Below are positions 9,884 to 18,928 of a stretch of DNA of 52,815 nt, one piece after another (within the stretch, counting starts at the first letter, position 1; every line of letters begins with the position of its first letter). The position numbers and the translations under genes were made by a program. The stretch covers positions 1 through 52,815 of the forward strand of contig CAMYKI010000030.1 of assembly GCA_947258985.1 (NCBI GenBank), in the 5' to 3' direction. This DNA is from an uncultured Acidimicrobiaceae bacterium. Lineage in GTDB: Bacteria > Actinomycetota > Acidimicrobiia > Spongiisociales > UBA5794. The notes beneath the pieces are model-generated. The model was not told the origin of the DNA and ran no database searches. It worked only from the letters and a program-made list of their open reading frames with translations.

Positions 9884-10548
9884 GAGAAAAGGTCCAGTTG
9901 CTCGGGATCAGGGTCCGGCACCGCGGCATCCTCTTCAGGTGCGGGCTCCGGTGTACGCCTCTGGAGCTTACCCTCGATGATGGATTGAACAGTTCCGAAG
10001 TCCTCCCTCATTTCGCCCAACACGCGGGCACTTCCCCGCAACGCCGCCGCCGGGTGGTAGGTGGGTACGAGGAACCTGCCCCACCACTCGTAGGCGGTTC
10101 CCCGCAGGCGAGTGATCCCGGTGTCGGTTCTGAGCAGAAGTTTCGATGCGAAGTTGCCGAGCGTTACCACCACTTTGGGCTCAATCAGTTGGAGCTGTGT
10201 ACGCAGATAGCCCTTGCATGATTCGATCTCGTCGGGCCGGGGATCCCGGTTCTTGGGGGGTCGGCATTTGACTACGTTGCCGATGTAGACGTCGTCCCGG
10301 ACCAGTCCGATCTCGCCAAGCAACTGCTCGAGCAGCTCCCCAGAGCGCCCCACGAACGGGAGCCCTTGCTCGTCCTCTCGTTGCCCGGGACCTTCGCCGA
10401 CGAACATCACGTCGGCATCCGGGTTGCCGGCGCCGAACACCACATTGGTGCGGGTCTCCGCCAACCGGCATACGACGCAGGTCTCCACCTCGGCGGCGAG
10501 GATTGCCAGGGTTTCGGCGCGTTCCGCGGCCGGAGTCGCGTCACCCAC
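9880..10548 (-). CDS. type 4 (Fe-S) uracil-DNA glycosylase with C-terminal clamp-binding motif
   Basis: A 222-residue family 4 uracil-DNA glycosylase, which removes uracil from DNA in base-excision repair. The four cluster cysteines are C24, C27, C95 and C111, the active-site loop is [12 protein letters not shown] (51-62) and the second motif is HPAA (165-168). A Pro/Asp/Glu-rich tail leads to EQLDLFS at the very end; QLDLF matches the beta-clamp binding consensus, so the enzyme probably docks on DnaN. I chose GTG 10548, which overlaps the end of the P1 peptidase gene. An upstream extension to 10680 has low-complexity shadow sequence. Confidence 0.88.
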   Translation of the reverse strand: MGDATPAAERAETLAILAAEVETCVVCRLAETRTNVVFGAGNPDADVMFVGEGPGQREDEQGLPFVGRSGELLEQLLGEIGLVRDDVYIGNVVKCRPPKNRDPRPDEIESCKGYLRTQLQLIEPKVVVTLGNFASKLLLRTDTGITRLRGTAYEWWGRFLVPTYHPAAALRGSARVLGEMREDFGTVQSIIEGKLQRRTPEPAPEEDAAVPDPDPEQLDLFS

Positions 10549-11452
10549 CGCCCACCGCCGGGATACCCGCCAGAGAGGTCGCCGATTCGACCGCCCCAAC
10601 GATGGCGTCGGCCACGGCCGCAAAGGCTGCCTCACCAAGAGAGTCGAGGTCGGCCTCGTTGTCGCCGCACGACACGGCAAAGACTATGTCCCCGTCGTAC
10701 CGGGTGTGCGCGGGACGCAACGTCGCCGCCAGTGCGTCGTGGCTGCGCACGCAAAGGCGAAGCAGATCGGCTCTGGGAACGAGAGCGTCGGTGGCGACCG
10801 CGACCAGCGTTGTGTTCTCCCGGCCGGATGCAACGATCGCGGGGCCTTCGCCATCGGGACCGCCCGTCACCCAACGCCCGTCGAGGTCGATCACGTCACC
10901 AACCGCATTGACCACGGCAAGCGCACCGACGGTGACATTCCCCAGTCCGACGGCAGCAGAGCCGACACCGGCCTTGCGCATGGATTCGAAGCCGCGCCAC
11001 TTGGACACGGTCGCACCCGTCCCGGCGCCGACGCTCCCTAGGGTGACCGGGTCGGCCGAGCGGGACGCGTAAGCCGCGGCGCCGGCGGCAGCGTCCGGAG
11101 CAACCGGAGTACCAACGATCAGATCAAACAATATGGCTGCGGGCACTATCGGTACCGGCCCGGCCGGGGTGGGATGGCCTCGCCCGGCGGCGGCCAGCTC
11201 GGCCATAACTCCGTCTGCACTCCCGAGGCCGAAGGCAGACCCACCCGAGAACACGATGGCCTGAACGGTCTCGACGCTCATCCCCGGGGCGAGCAGCGCC
11301 GTCTCCCTGGTGCCGGGAGCGGCCCCGCGCACTTCTACCGCAGCCCGGTTGGGTTCGGGGAGACTGATCACCGTGACCCCGGTGACGGACTCCGTATCGG
11401 TCCAGTGGCCCACCTCGACCCCCGGAACAGCGGTAATGGTGTTGTTAGCCAC
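10541..11452 (-). CDS. P1/S58-family autoprocessing peptidase, NylC/DmpA-like
   Basis: A 303-residue Ntn-type hydrolase of the DmpA/NylC family, whose members cleave themselves and then act as aminopeptidases or as nylon-oligomer hydrolases. Visible features are [19 protein letters not shown] (about 65-83), [12 protein letters not shown] and the putative autocleavage site [12 protein letters not shown], in which T214 after N213 would become the nucleophile as in NylC. GTG 11452 overlaps the alr stop (GTGGCTAA). The insertion of this gene and the glycosylase between alr and tsaE is a variation on a common cluster. Natural substrate unknown. Confidence 0.85.
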   Translation of the reverse strand: MANNTITAVPGVEVGHWTDTESVTGVTVISLPEPNRAAVEVRGAAPGTRETALLAPGMSVETVQAIVFSGGSAFGLGSADGVMAELAAAGRGHPTPAGPVPIVPAAILFDLIVGTPVAPDAAAGAAAYASRSADPVTLGSVGAGTGATVSKWRGFESMRKAGVGSAAVGLGNVTVGALAVVNAVGDVIDLDGRWVTGGPDGEGPAIVASGRENTTLVAVATDALVPRADLLRLCVRSHDALAATLRPAHTRYDGDIVFAVSCGDNEADLDSLGEAAFAAVADAIVGAVESATSLAGIPAVGGG

Positions 11453-12557
11453 ATCCCCTCCGATATTGCCTCGGCAACCGGGGGCCGAAGTGGCACACGA
11501 CCTCATAGTTGATGGTGCCCATCCACTCAGCCCATTGCTCGGCGCTGACGGCCTCGCTTCCCTGTACGCCCATGACCACAACTTCGTCACCAACCTCAAC
11601 GGGATCATCGCCGACATCGATGACCACCTGATCCATCGTGACCGTCCCGGCATATGGATATCGCTTGCCTCGGATCAATGCCTCGCCGCCGACGCTCGAC
11701 AGAGTCCGGCTCACGCCGTCTGCATATCCGATGGGAACGGTGGCCACCGTGGCATCCTCCGGGAGGGGACGGCGGCGGCCGTAGGACGGCCGGGTGCCGG
11801 CTTTGTAGCGCCTTGTGTGCGAAACGGCGGATACGACCCGCATCGCCGGCCGCAGCGGCACCTCAGGGGCGATGGTCGGAGCGGGCCGAAGGCCGTAGAT
11901 CCCGAGGCCGGCCCGCACCATGGAATAGCGTGCTTCCGGATAGGCCAATCCACCTGCTGTGTTTGCCGTGTGCAGCAGCGGAGGGTTGATTCCCATGGCG
12001 GCAAGCCGGCCGACAACGTCATCAAATCTGGCGATTTGAGTCCTGGTGTATTCGTCGTCTTCCTCAGCAACCGCAAAGTGGGTCCACACACCCTGGAGGT
12101 CGAGTCGCGGGTTCTGTTCAATGTTGTGGGCCAATTCCAGGGCGGTTTCTGGGGATGCCCCGACCCGATGCATACCCGTGTCGACCTTGAGGTGCACCGG
12201 CATCGCCGGGCCGTCGCCGACGGCCTCAGAAAGTGCGTCTACGAAGCTGTTTCGGTAGACGGTCGGTACCAGATTCCATTTGACCGTTAGATGGGCGTCT
12301 GCCGGCGTCGGCTCGCTGAGAAGCAACAAGGGGGCCTCCACGCCGGCCTCTCGGAGCCTGATCCCCTCCTCAACCAGGGCCACGGCGAGCCATTGGGCAC
12401 CGCCCTCGAGCGCCATCTGCGCAGAGGGAACATCGCCGTGCCCGTAGCCGTCGGCTTTCACCACAGCACACACGACTGCGGGCGATACCGCCGCGACAAT
12501 GGCGGCAACATTCGCCCGAATGGCTTCCAGATCCACTTCTACATGTGATGGCCTCAA
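11445..12557 (-). CDS. alr: alanine racemase
   Basis: PLP enzyme that makes D-alanine for peptidoglycan. The cofactor lysine is in AVVKADGYGHG (K34), the second catalytic tyrosine is in VPIGYADGVSR and the MDQ motif is TVTMDQVVIDVG. The 370-residue length is normal. The ATG overlaps the nnr stop by four bases. Confidence 0.96.
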   Translation of the reverse strand: MRPSHVEVDLEAIRANVAAIVAAVSPAVVCAVVKADGYGHGDVPSAQMALEGGAQWLAVALVEEGIRLREAGVEAPLLLLSEPTPADAHLTVKWNLVPTVYRNSFVDALSEAVGDGPAMPVHLKVDTGMHRVGASPETALELAHNIEQNPRLDLQGVWTHFAVAEEDDEYTRTQIARFDDVVGRLAAMGINPPLLHTANTAGGLAYPEARYSMVRAGLGIYGLRPAPTIAPEVPLRPAMRVVSAVSHTRRYKAGTRPSYGRRRPLPEDATVATVPIGYADGVSRTLSSVGGEALIRGKRYPYAGTVTMDQVVIDVGDDPVEVGDEVVVMGVQGSEAVSAEQWAEWMGTINYEVVCHFGPRLPRQYRRGCG

Positions 12558-13963
12558 ATCAACTCCCCGACGGCGTAAACGAGATGCTCTGCGGTGACTG
12601 TACGGATCTTGGCAAGCTCCGCACCGGCAACGCCGTGCCAGAAGGCGCCCGAGCGTGCCGCTACCTCCCCGCGAAGGCCGGAGGCCCAGAAAGCAGCGAC
12701 GATACCCGCAAGGACATCACCGGTACCGATGGTCGCTAGTTCCGGTCCGCCGGCGGTCACCACCCACTGTTCCGCCCCGAGCACGAATGTGGGGTTGCCC
12801 TTGAGCAGCACCACCCCTCCGGTTTCGTCGGCGATCGCCTTCGCCGCAGGGTATGAGGCCGTCTCACGGCTGAGGCGGTGGAACTCCCCGGCGTGGGGGG
12901 TGATGATCGTCGGTTCTTTGCGTTCAATCAGCGGCTGCAATCCGTCGAGATTGTTGAGCCCGTCGGCGTCGATGAGCAGCTTGCCCGAACGACGGGCGAC
13001 GATCTCTCTGGCAAATCCGTTGTCCGCCCCGAGGCCGGGGCCGAGCACCATGACATCAAACCTGTCGGCATACTCGAGAACCGCATCGACGTGCTCCAAC
13101 TCGAATTGGTCTCCGTCCCCAACACCATGGGTGAGAAGACCGGGAGACATGGCGGCCGCTTGTGGTTGCATTGCCCCGGGACACACGACGGCGGCGCTTC
13201 CGGCACCGGCATGCAACGCGCTGTGCGCAGCCAGGACCCCGGCCCCGACCATGCCGCGGGAGCTGCCGACAACCACCACCGAACCCGCCGACCATTTGTG
13301 GGCCGTTCGGGACCTCTGAGGGATCGGTGCATCGCCGGTCTCGCAAAGCCACAATTCCGGCTCGCCGCCGATCAAGCCGATGTCCACGACCTCGATTGGA
13401 CCGCATCGCTCCGGTCCCTCCCCGATTAGGTGACCCGGCTTGAGTGCGTGGAAGGTCACCGTTGCGTCGGCCTTGAAAGCAGCTCCCTCAACCTCTCCGT
13501 CGGCGGCCCGAAGACCCGAGGGGACATCGACTGCGAGCACAGGCGCATCGTGCTCCAGCCAAGGAATGACATTGTCGGGTAGCTCGCCACGAAAGCCGAC
13601 CCCAAATAGGGCGTCGATGATCAGGTCCGCAGGTGCCGGTTGCCCGAGATCCACGACCCTCACGCCCGCGGCGACTGCTCGGGTGAACGCTTTGCCTGCC
13701 GCCGAGTCTTCACGCCGCGGGTAGCCGAGGGCGTGGACCGTGACCTGAACCCCTCGCTGAGCCAGGTACCGGGCGGCCACGTAGCCGTCACCTCCGTTGT
13801 TTCCGGCCCCGGCCAGCACGATGACGCGCGACCCGTATCCCACTCCCATCCGAACGGCAACGAGCGCCACCCCGAGGCCGGCGCGTTCCATGAGCACTTC
13901 GACGGGTTCGACAGACGCGGCATCGAGCCGGCCCGATTCCTCAGGGGTGATGACGAGTTGCAT
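12554..13963 (-). CDS. nnr: bifunctional NAD(P)H-hydrate epimerase/dehydratase
   Basis: A 469-residue fusion that repairs damaged NADH/NADPH. The N-terminal half (about 1-205) is the epimerase, with the glycine-rich loop LAGAGNNGGDGYVAARYL. The C-terminal half (about 220-460) is the ADP/ATP-dependent dehydratase, with GTGDVLAGIVAAFWASG near the end. The fusion is common in bacteria. It sits in the usual acpS-nnr-alr order. Confidence 0.95.
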   Translation of the reverse strand: MQLVITPEESGRLDAASVEPVEVLMERAGLGVALVAVRMGVGYGSRVIVLAGAGNNGGDGYVAARYLAQRGVQVTVHALGYPRREDSAAGKAFTRAVAAGVRVVDLGQPAPADLIIDALFGVGFRGELPDNVIPWLEHDAPVLAVDVPSGLRAADGEVEGAAFKADATVTFHALKPGHLIGEGPERCGPIEVVDIGLIGGEPELWLCETGDAPIPQRSRTAHKWSAGSVVVVGSSRGMVGAGVLAAHSALHAGAGSAAVVCPGAMQPQAAAMSPGLLTHGVGDGDQFELEHVDAVLEYADRFDVMVLGPGLGADNGFAREIVARRSGKLLIDADGLNNLDGLQPLIERKEPTIITPHAGEFHRLSRETASYPAAKAIADETGGVVLLKGNPTFVLGAEQWVVTAGGPELATIGTGDVLAGIVAAFWASGLRGEVAARSGAFWHGVAGAELAKIRTVTAEHLVYAVGELI

Positions 13964-14016
13964 CAGCGGATTCTATTCGCCGGCCCGCCGCCGACCGCTT
14001 CGGGTCGATGCGGCGA

Positions 14017-14406
14017 TCACTGGAGCGGAGTGTGATCACCGAGAGAGAGCGCCATTACCAGCGCTTGCCCGTTGGTGTGGGTGATCGTCACGAGCACGCG
14101 GCGCACGCCAAGAGACTCGGCACGCCGGGCGGCCTTGCCGCTGAGTTGCACGGTGGGGGCCCCTCCCCCGGTTATCTCGATGTCCTTCCACGGAACATGC
14201 CGCCAGCCGACGCCGAGGCTCTTCATAACGGCTTCCTTACCGGCAAAGCGCGCCGCAAGCCGTTCCGATGGGTCCTTGAAGCGGTGGGCATAGGCCCACT
14301 CGTGGTCGGTGAAGCACCGCGCCCGGAACCGATCCGGGTCTCTGCGCAACAGTTTGCGCACCCGACCGACCTCGGCGAGGTCAACTCCCATGCCAACGAT
14401 GTCCAT
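14017..14406 (-). CDS. acpS: holo-[acyl-carrier-protein] synthase
   Basis: Transfers the phosphopantetheine arm from CoA to acyl carrier protein. The 129-residue length, the opening MDIVGMGVDL with D9 and the FAGKEAVMKSLG motif with E58 provide the two Mg ligands. The gene follows the propeller-like protein gene, which ends 13 bases before it on the same strand in transcription order, and precedes nnr. Confidence 0.95.
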   Translation of the reverse strand: MDIVGMGVDLAEVGRVRKLLRRDPDRFRARCFTDHEWAYAHRFKDPSERLAARFAGKEAVMKSLGVGWRHVPWKDIEITGGGAPTVQLSGKAARRAESLGVRRVLVTITHTNGQALVMALSLGDHTPLQ

Positions 14407-14419
14407 GGGAGCAGGCTAC

Positions 14420-16735
14420 CTACCCCCCGGCAGGCGTGCCGACGACCAGGACAAAGGTGTCCTCGACGGGACCGTCGTGGTAGTAGCCGCCTTCGCCCCA
14501 GTAGCTCCCACCAATGAAGATCCGGCCATCGGCCATAAAGAGTTGGGCTGCACCGCTGATCTCTCCTTCAACGTCGACAACGGCTTCCGTCCAACCGGAT
14601 CCGTCGTCGAGAAACACGCTGAGCCCGATCTGATTCGACCCCGAGTAGATGTCGTCCATGGCGGCAATGGCCTCCTCATCCGAGATGACCATCACGTCTC
14701 CGTTGCCGAGGTCGATTGACGTTGCTCCATCGGCCCACGTAATCATCTCCGCCACAAGACCGGAGTCGGCGTCCTCCCACGTCAGCAAGAGCACCTGCTC
14801 CCCCGAGTCGCTCTCACGCACGGTGACCAACGCTTCCCCCTCCTCGAAACTGGCGGTGTACTGGTCTTGGACGATCTCGAGGGGCTGGTACCCGGTCCAG
14901 CGCTCTCTGACGGCCAACGCGGCGATTGTGCCGGAGTCCGCGGCTACAGACGACAGATGGGCGTATGTGCCGTCATCTTGGGGAACTATCGCAAACTCGG
15001 AACTCCAACTGACCCCATCGGGCGACGACCACAAAGCCGGCCCACCGGAACCCTCCCCAACACCGACAAGCCCGGAACTGGTGGTCACAAGGCTGCGCAG
15101 CCATAGATCGGTGCGCTGCGACGGTTCCGACGACCAACCGCCGTCGACCATCTTCCACACCTCTCCATGCTCGCCGAACTCACCGTACGAGTTGATCATG
15201 GCAACAAAACCGTCGTCGGTGGCCGCAAGATATGCGGACGCGCCGCCCGACCCCTCGCTCACGATTTCCGTTGCCCAGATGTCTCCATCCGGGGAAGTCA
15301 TCAGACCGGTCCGGGAGCGATAGAAGAAGCCCTCGTCGCCGTATTCGACGTTCTGCCATCCAAGTTCCTCAGCCCGATGCCATTCGTCCCAGGTAACCGT
15401 CAACAGCACCTCGCCGGTGGCCGGGTCCACAAACTCCGGTGCCGGACCCTGGTACAACTCGTCGAGGGTGCCGGAGACGATCTCTTCACCGCTGTCGGCA
15501 TCCGCAACAGTGAACTCACCCGAGAAGTCGTCGATCGATATCAGATATCCGTCGTATTCGATGATCACGGTGGATGTACCTTGCGGCTCGTCGCCTCCAA
15601 CCGGGATCGGCAGAGGAGAGCTGCCGTAGCGACCATAGGGTCCGCCCCAGCCTTGCTCCCAAACCTGCCAGGGAATGACGGTGAGAATCTCCCCGGTTTC
15701 CGGGTTGTACACGGTCTGACCGTCGTCGCCCCAGTTGAACAGGTCATCGAGAGTGCCGGTGAGCACGACCTCCCCGGACTCGATTTTGGTCAGAGCGTAT
15801 GTGGATCGCATGTGGTTGAGGGTCACTTCGTACTCGTCGAAGGTGAGCACAACCGGGGGTTCTTCCGGGTAGGTGTCGAGACCGATAGCCAGAGCTAGAC
15901 CCGCCGGACCGGCAACGACGCTCTGGATGTAGGCGTTCTCATCATCGTCGAGATCGATCGGGATCTCGGCAGTCGTCCACGTCACCCCATCGGCTGTGGA
16001 GTACGCGAAGTACCCGGGCCGGCCTGAGAAGCCCTGACCCTGTCCGACGGCGAATACCCTCTCGCCGTCGCCGACGATTCGGACGATCCAGACGTCATCT
16101 TGGATCGCAAAGGAACCCGCTTGCTCCCATGCCAGACCATCGTCGGAGCTGTACGTCACCAAAGCCTGAGCTCCATCAGGCATGCCTGCGCTGACGGCAA
16201 CGACACGACCATCGAGCTCTCCGATCCAACCCGCCTCGGAAAGACCGGGTCCGGGGACCTCTATCCGATCCCAGGTGTAGTTGACGGAAGCGAAGTTGGT
16301 CACGTATCCGATCTCGGTCGGCCCCATATTGGTGATCTGGCCTGCGAGATATGCAGGCATCGAGGCCGCTTCGGCATCCCCGCCACCTAATGCGGCCGGC
16401 GACCCGAAGAAGCCCTCGGCTGTCTCTTCGAGGACGAGATCCCCGTCCTCGGGTGGCTGCTCCGCAGCCACCGGCTCTGCCGGCCCGGAAGTTGCCTGCT
16501 CTGGTGGGACCGTTGTCGTGGGGGTGGTTGCGACGGGAGCGGTCTCGTTCTCAACCGCAGGGGTCTCGGTCACCACCGCAGAGTCAGCAGTTGCGGGAGC
16601 TGTGACAACGTCGCTCCCATCGCTGGTCAGCACGAAGGTGACAACGCCGATGAGAACAGCCAGGCCGAGGGCCGTCACCATCTTCACAGGCCCTCTATCT
16701 ACGGTCACGTCCGCTGCTGCTGGTTCTTGCGACAT
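14420..16735 (-). CDS. membrane-anchored Asp-box propeller-like protein with three inserted repeats, function unknown
   Basis: A 771-residue protein that I do not recognise. A short cytoplasmic stretch is followed by one membrane helix (about 18-37) and a Thr/Pro/Glu-rich stalk (about 44-105), so the rest is outside the cell. The ectodomain has Asp-box (BNR-like) turns SxxDGxxW at about 196-203, 246-253, 480-487 and 570-577, which suggests a beta-propeller. Set into it are three copies of another unit, about 298-356, 393-452 and 622-690, with shared marks SGE(E/V/Q), GTLD(D/E)L(F/Y) and TGE(I/V)L-TV-W-W; the third copy is the most diverged. The protein is strongly acidic. It sits between glmS and acpS, a conserved cell-wall and lipid cluster. 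Confidence 0.75.
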   Translation of the reverse strand: MSQEPAAADVTVDRGPVKMVTALGLAVLIGVVTFVLTSDGSDVVTAPATADSAVVTETPAVENETAPVATTPTTTVPPEQATSGPAEPVAAEQPPEDGDLVLEETAEGFFGSPAALGGGDAEAASMPAYLAGQITNMGPTEIGYVTNFASVNYTWDRIEVPGPGLSEAGWIGELDGRVVAVSAGMPDGAQALVTYSSDDGLAWEQAGSFAIQDDVWIVRIVGDGERVFAVGQGQGFSGRPGYFAYSTADGVTWTTAEIPIDLDDDENAYIQSVVAGPAGLALAIGLDTYPEEPPVVLTFDEYEVTLNHMRSTYALTKIESGEVVLTGTLDDLFNWGDDGQTVYNPETGEILTVIPWQVWEQGWGGPYGRYGSSPLPIPVGGDEPQGTSTVIIEYDGYLISIDDFSGEFTVADADSGEEIVSGTLDELYQGPAPEFVDPATGEVLLTVTWDEWHRAEELGWQNVEYGDEGFFYRSRTGLMTSPDGDIWATEIVSEGSGGASAYLAATDDGFVAMINSYGEFGEHGEVWKMVDGGWSSEPSQRTDLWLRSLVTTSSGLVGVGEGSGGPALWSSPDGVSWSSEFAIVPQDDGTYAHLSSVAADSGTIAALAVRERWTGYQPLEIVQDQYTASFEEGEALVTVRESDSGEQVLLLTWEDADSGLVAEMITWADGATSIDLGNGDVMVISDEEAIAAMDDIYSGSNQIGLSVFLDDGSGWTEAVVDVEGEISGAAQLFMADGRIFIGGSYWGEGGYYHDGPVEDTFVLVVGTPAGG

Positions 16736-16829
16736 GGTCGTCCCCTTAGATCGGAGTGGCGCGGCACAACCAACATCCGCACCCTATGTAGTTGGAACGC
16801 TTGACGGGTCTCGTCAGGTTCCCACAAGC

Positions 16830-18653
16830 TCACTCGACAGTCACCGACTTTGCCAGGTTCCGCGGTTGGTCGATGTCGTGGCCGCGCAGCCGGGCAACGT
16901 GATAGGCAAGGAGCTGCAACGGAACAACGGCGGCCACCGGCCCGAGCAGATCATCAGCCCGCGGGATCCGCAACACGCCACTGGCGAACTTGTGGATCTG
17001 CTCGTCGTCTTCGTAGGCGACGGCCAACACCTTGCCCCCGCGCGCCCTCACTTCCTGCACTGCTGAGATGGTCTTGTCATAGAGAGCCTGCTGGGTCAGC
17101 ACGACGATGACGGGCGTGCCCTTTGTCACCAGTGCAAGAGTCCCGTGCTTGAGCTCTCCTGCCGGCATCGCCTCGGAGTGCAGATAGCTGATCTCCTTGA
17201 GCTTCAAGGATCCTTCCATGGCCACGGCGAAGTCAAGGCCCCGCCCGATGAAATAGACGTCATCGGCGTCGACAATGCTCTCGGCGGCGGCCATGGTCTG
17301 CTCTTCGCGACCGAGTATCTCTTCGATGTGGGCCGGCAGGAGGCTGAGACCGTGCGCCACCCGGGTCGCAAGCGCCTCGTCGACCACACCGCGCACCCTC
17401 CCGATCCGAAGCGCCAGCAGATATTGGGCGATCAGCATGGCAAGGTATGCCTTTGTCGAAGCTACCGAGATCTCTGGACCTGCCCGGGTATACAGGATGT
17501 CGTCCGCCTCACGTGCCAGGGTGCTCCCGACCACATTGGTGAGCGCCAGCAATCGAGATCCCCGCTCCTTCGCAAGGCGGGCCGCGGCGAGGGTGTCGGC
17601 GGTCTCCCCCGACTGGCTTATGGCGACCGTGAGGTTGCGGGACGTCACCAACGGATCGGCGTAGCGCATCTCATGGGCGTATTCGACGTTGGTGGGAACC
17701 CTCAGCAATCTGCGGAAGATCTCCTTGCCCACCAATCCGGCGTGAAACGCGGTGCCGCAGGCGGTGATCCAGAGGCGGTCGAAGCTCCGAGCGAACTCGT
17801 CGTCGAAGTGAACGTCCTCGAGCCAGGCGGTGCCGTCTTCGTCGAGACGCCCGCCGAGGGTCTCGGTGACCACAGCGGGTTGCTCGTGGATCTCCTTCAG
17901 CATGAAGTGCTCAAAACCGCCCTTCTCCGCCTGTTCGGCGTCCCAATCGATGTGGAGGACATCGCGGTCGACGGGACTGCCTTCGATGGTCTCGACCCGG
18001 GCTCCATCTGCCGTGACAACCACCATCTCCCCGTCCTCAACGATGAGGAAGTTGCGGGTGCGGTGGAGCACCGCCGGGATGTCTGAGGCCAAGAATGTCT
18101 CCCCATCGCCGAGACCGACGATGAGCGGACTGATGCGGCGAACCGCGACGATCTTGCCGGGTTCCTTCTTGCTCATCACGACAAGCGCATAGGCTCCTTC
18201 CGCCTTCGCAACGGCCGAGCGGATTGCGGCCTCGAGATCCCCCTCGTACTCCCGGGCGACGAGGTGCGCCAGAATCTCAGTGTCGGTCTCCGAGGTGAAT
18301 TCGTGTCCCTGCTGCTCCAGCTCCTCGCGCAGGCTCTGGAAGTTCTCGATGATCCCGTTGTGCACCACCACGAATTCGCCTGTCGGGTCGGTGTGGGGGT
18401 GGGCGTTGACATCGCTCGGTTCGCCGTGGGTCGCCCACCTCGTATGCCCAATACCGATGGTGCCTTCGAGGGGGCTGCTGTCGAGAAGCTCGGCCAGACG
18501 GTCGATCTTGCCTTCGGCCTTGCGGACGTCGATCTTGCCGTTGGTGACGGCGACTCCTGCTGAGTCGTATCCCCGGTATTCCAGACGGCGCAAACCGTCG
18601 AGCAGGATGGCAGCTGCTTGTTGCGGGCCGACATAGCCCATGATTCCGCACAC
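16830..18653 (-). CDS. glmS: glutamine-fructose-6-phosphate aminotransferase (isomerizing)
   Basis: Makes glucosamine-6-phosphate, the first step to UDP-GlcNAc. I chose GTG 18653 because it places Cys2 (GTG then CGIMGYVG) as the N-terminal glutaminase nucleophile, with GGAGG seven bases upstream and a normal 607-residue length. The glutaminase domain occupies about 1-240 and two SIS sugar-isomerase domains follow. The C-terminus PRNLAKSVTVE carries the catalytic lysine. The 275-base gap to glmM shows no gene and no glmS ribozyme that I can recognise. Confidence 0.96.
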   Translation of the reverse strand: MCGIMGYVGPQQAAAILLDGLRRLEYRGYDSAGVAVTNGKIDVRKAEGKIDRLAELLDSSPLEGTIGIGHTRWATHGEPSDVNAHPHTDPTGEFVVVHNGIIENFQSLREELEQQGHEFTSETDTEILAHLVAREYEGDLEAAIRSAVAKAEGAYALVVMSKKEPGKIVAVRRISPLIVGLGDGETFLASDIPAVLHRTRNFLIVEDGEMVVVTADGARVETIEGSPVDRDVLHIDWDAEQAEKGGFEHFMLKEIHEQPAVVTETLGGRLDEDGTAWLEDVHFDDEFARSFDRLWITACGTAFHAGLVGKEIFRRLLRVPTNVEYAHEMRYADPLVTSRNLTVAISQSGETADTLAAARLAKERGSRLLALTNVVGSTLAREADDILYTRAGPEISVASTKAYLAMLIAQYLLALRIGRVRGVVDEALATRVAHGLSLLPAHIEEILGREEQTMAAAESIVDADDVYFIGRGLDFAVAMEGSLKLKEISYLHSEAMPAGELKHGTLALVTKGTPVIVVLTQQALYDKTISAVQEVRARGGKVLAVAYEDDEQIHKFASGVLRIPRADDLLGPVAAVVPLQLLAYHVARLRGHDIDQPRNLAKSVTVE

Positions 18654-18928
18654 GCGTGAACCTCCAGTGTTGGACCGGAGGTGTGCTGCAAACCCTGGAG
18701 TCTGCTCCACCGCGGAACGGATTTGTCCCCGGGATCGCTCCTGGGTTTTACCGCCCCGTAACGGCTGTGGAAAGCCGGGAGGGCACCCGCCGACTGATCG
18801 ATACTCCCTCCACCTCGTCACCTCGACGTGGAACGTGGTTCCGGCGAGGGCTGGCGCTGGAGATTTCTCCGGTCGGTTTCGATTGTGGCGATAGCCTAAC
18901 GGAATCCGCGGACACGGAAAGTCGAGGG

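Noticed and set aside
18654..18928. Possible glmS ribozyme or riboswitch between glmM and glmS
   Set aside because: I could not see the conserved core of the glmS ribozyme or a c-di-AMP riboswitch; nothing supports it beyond its position.
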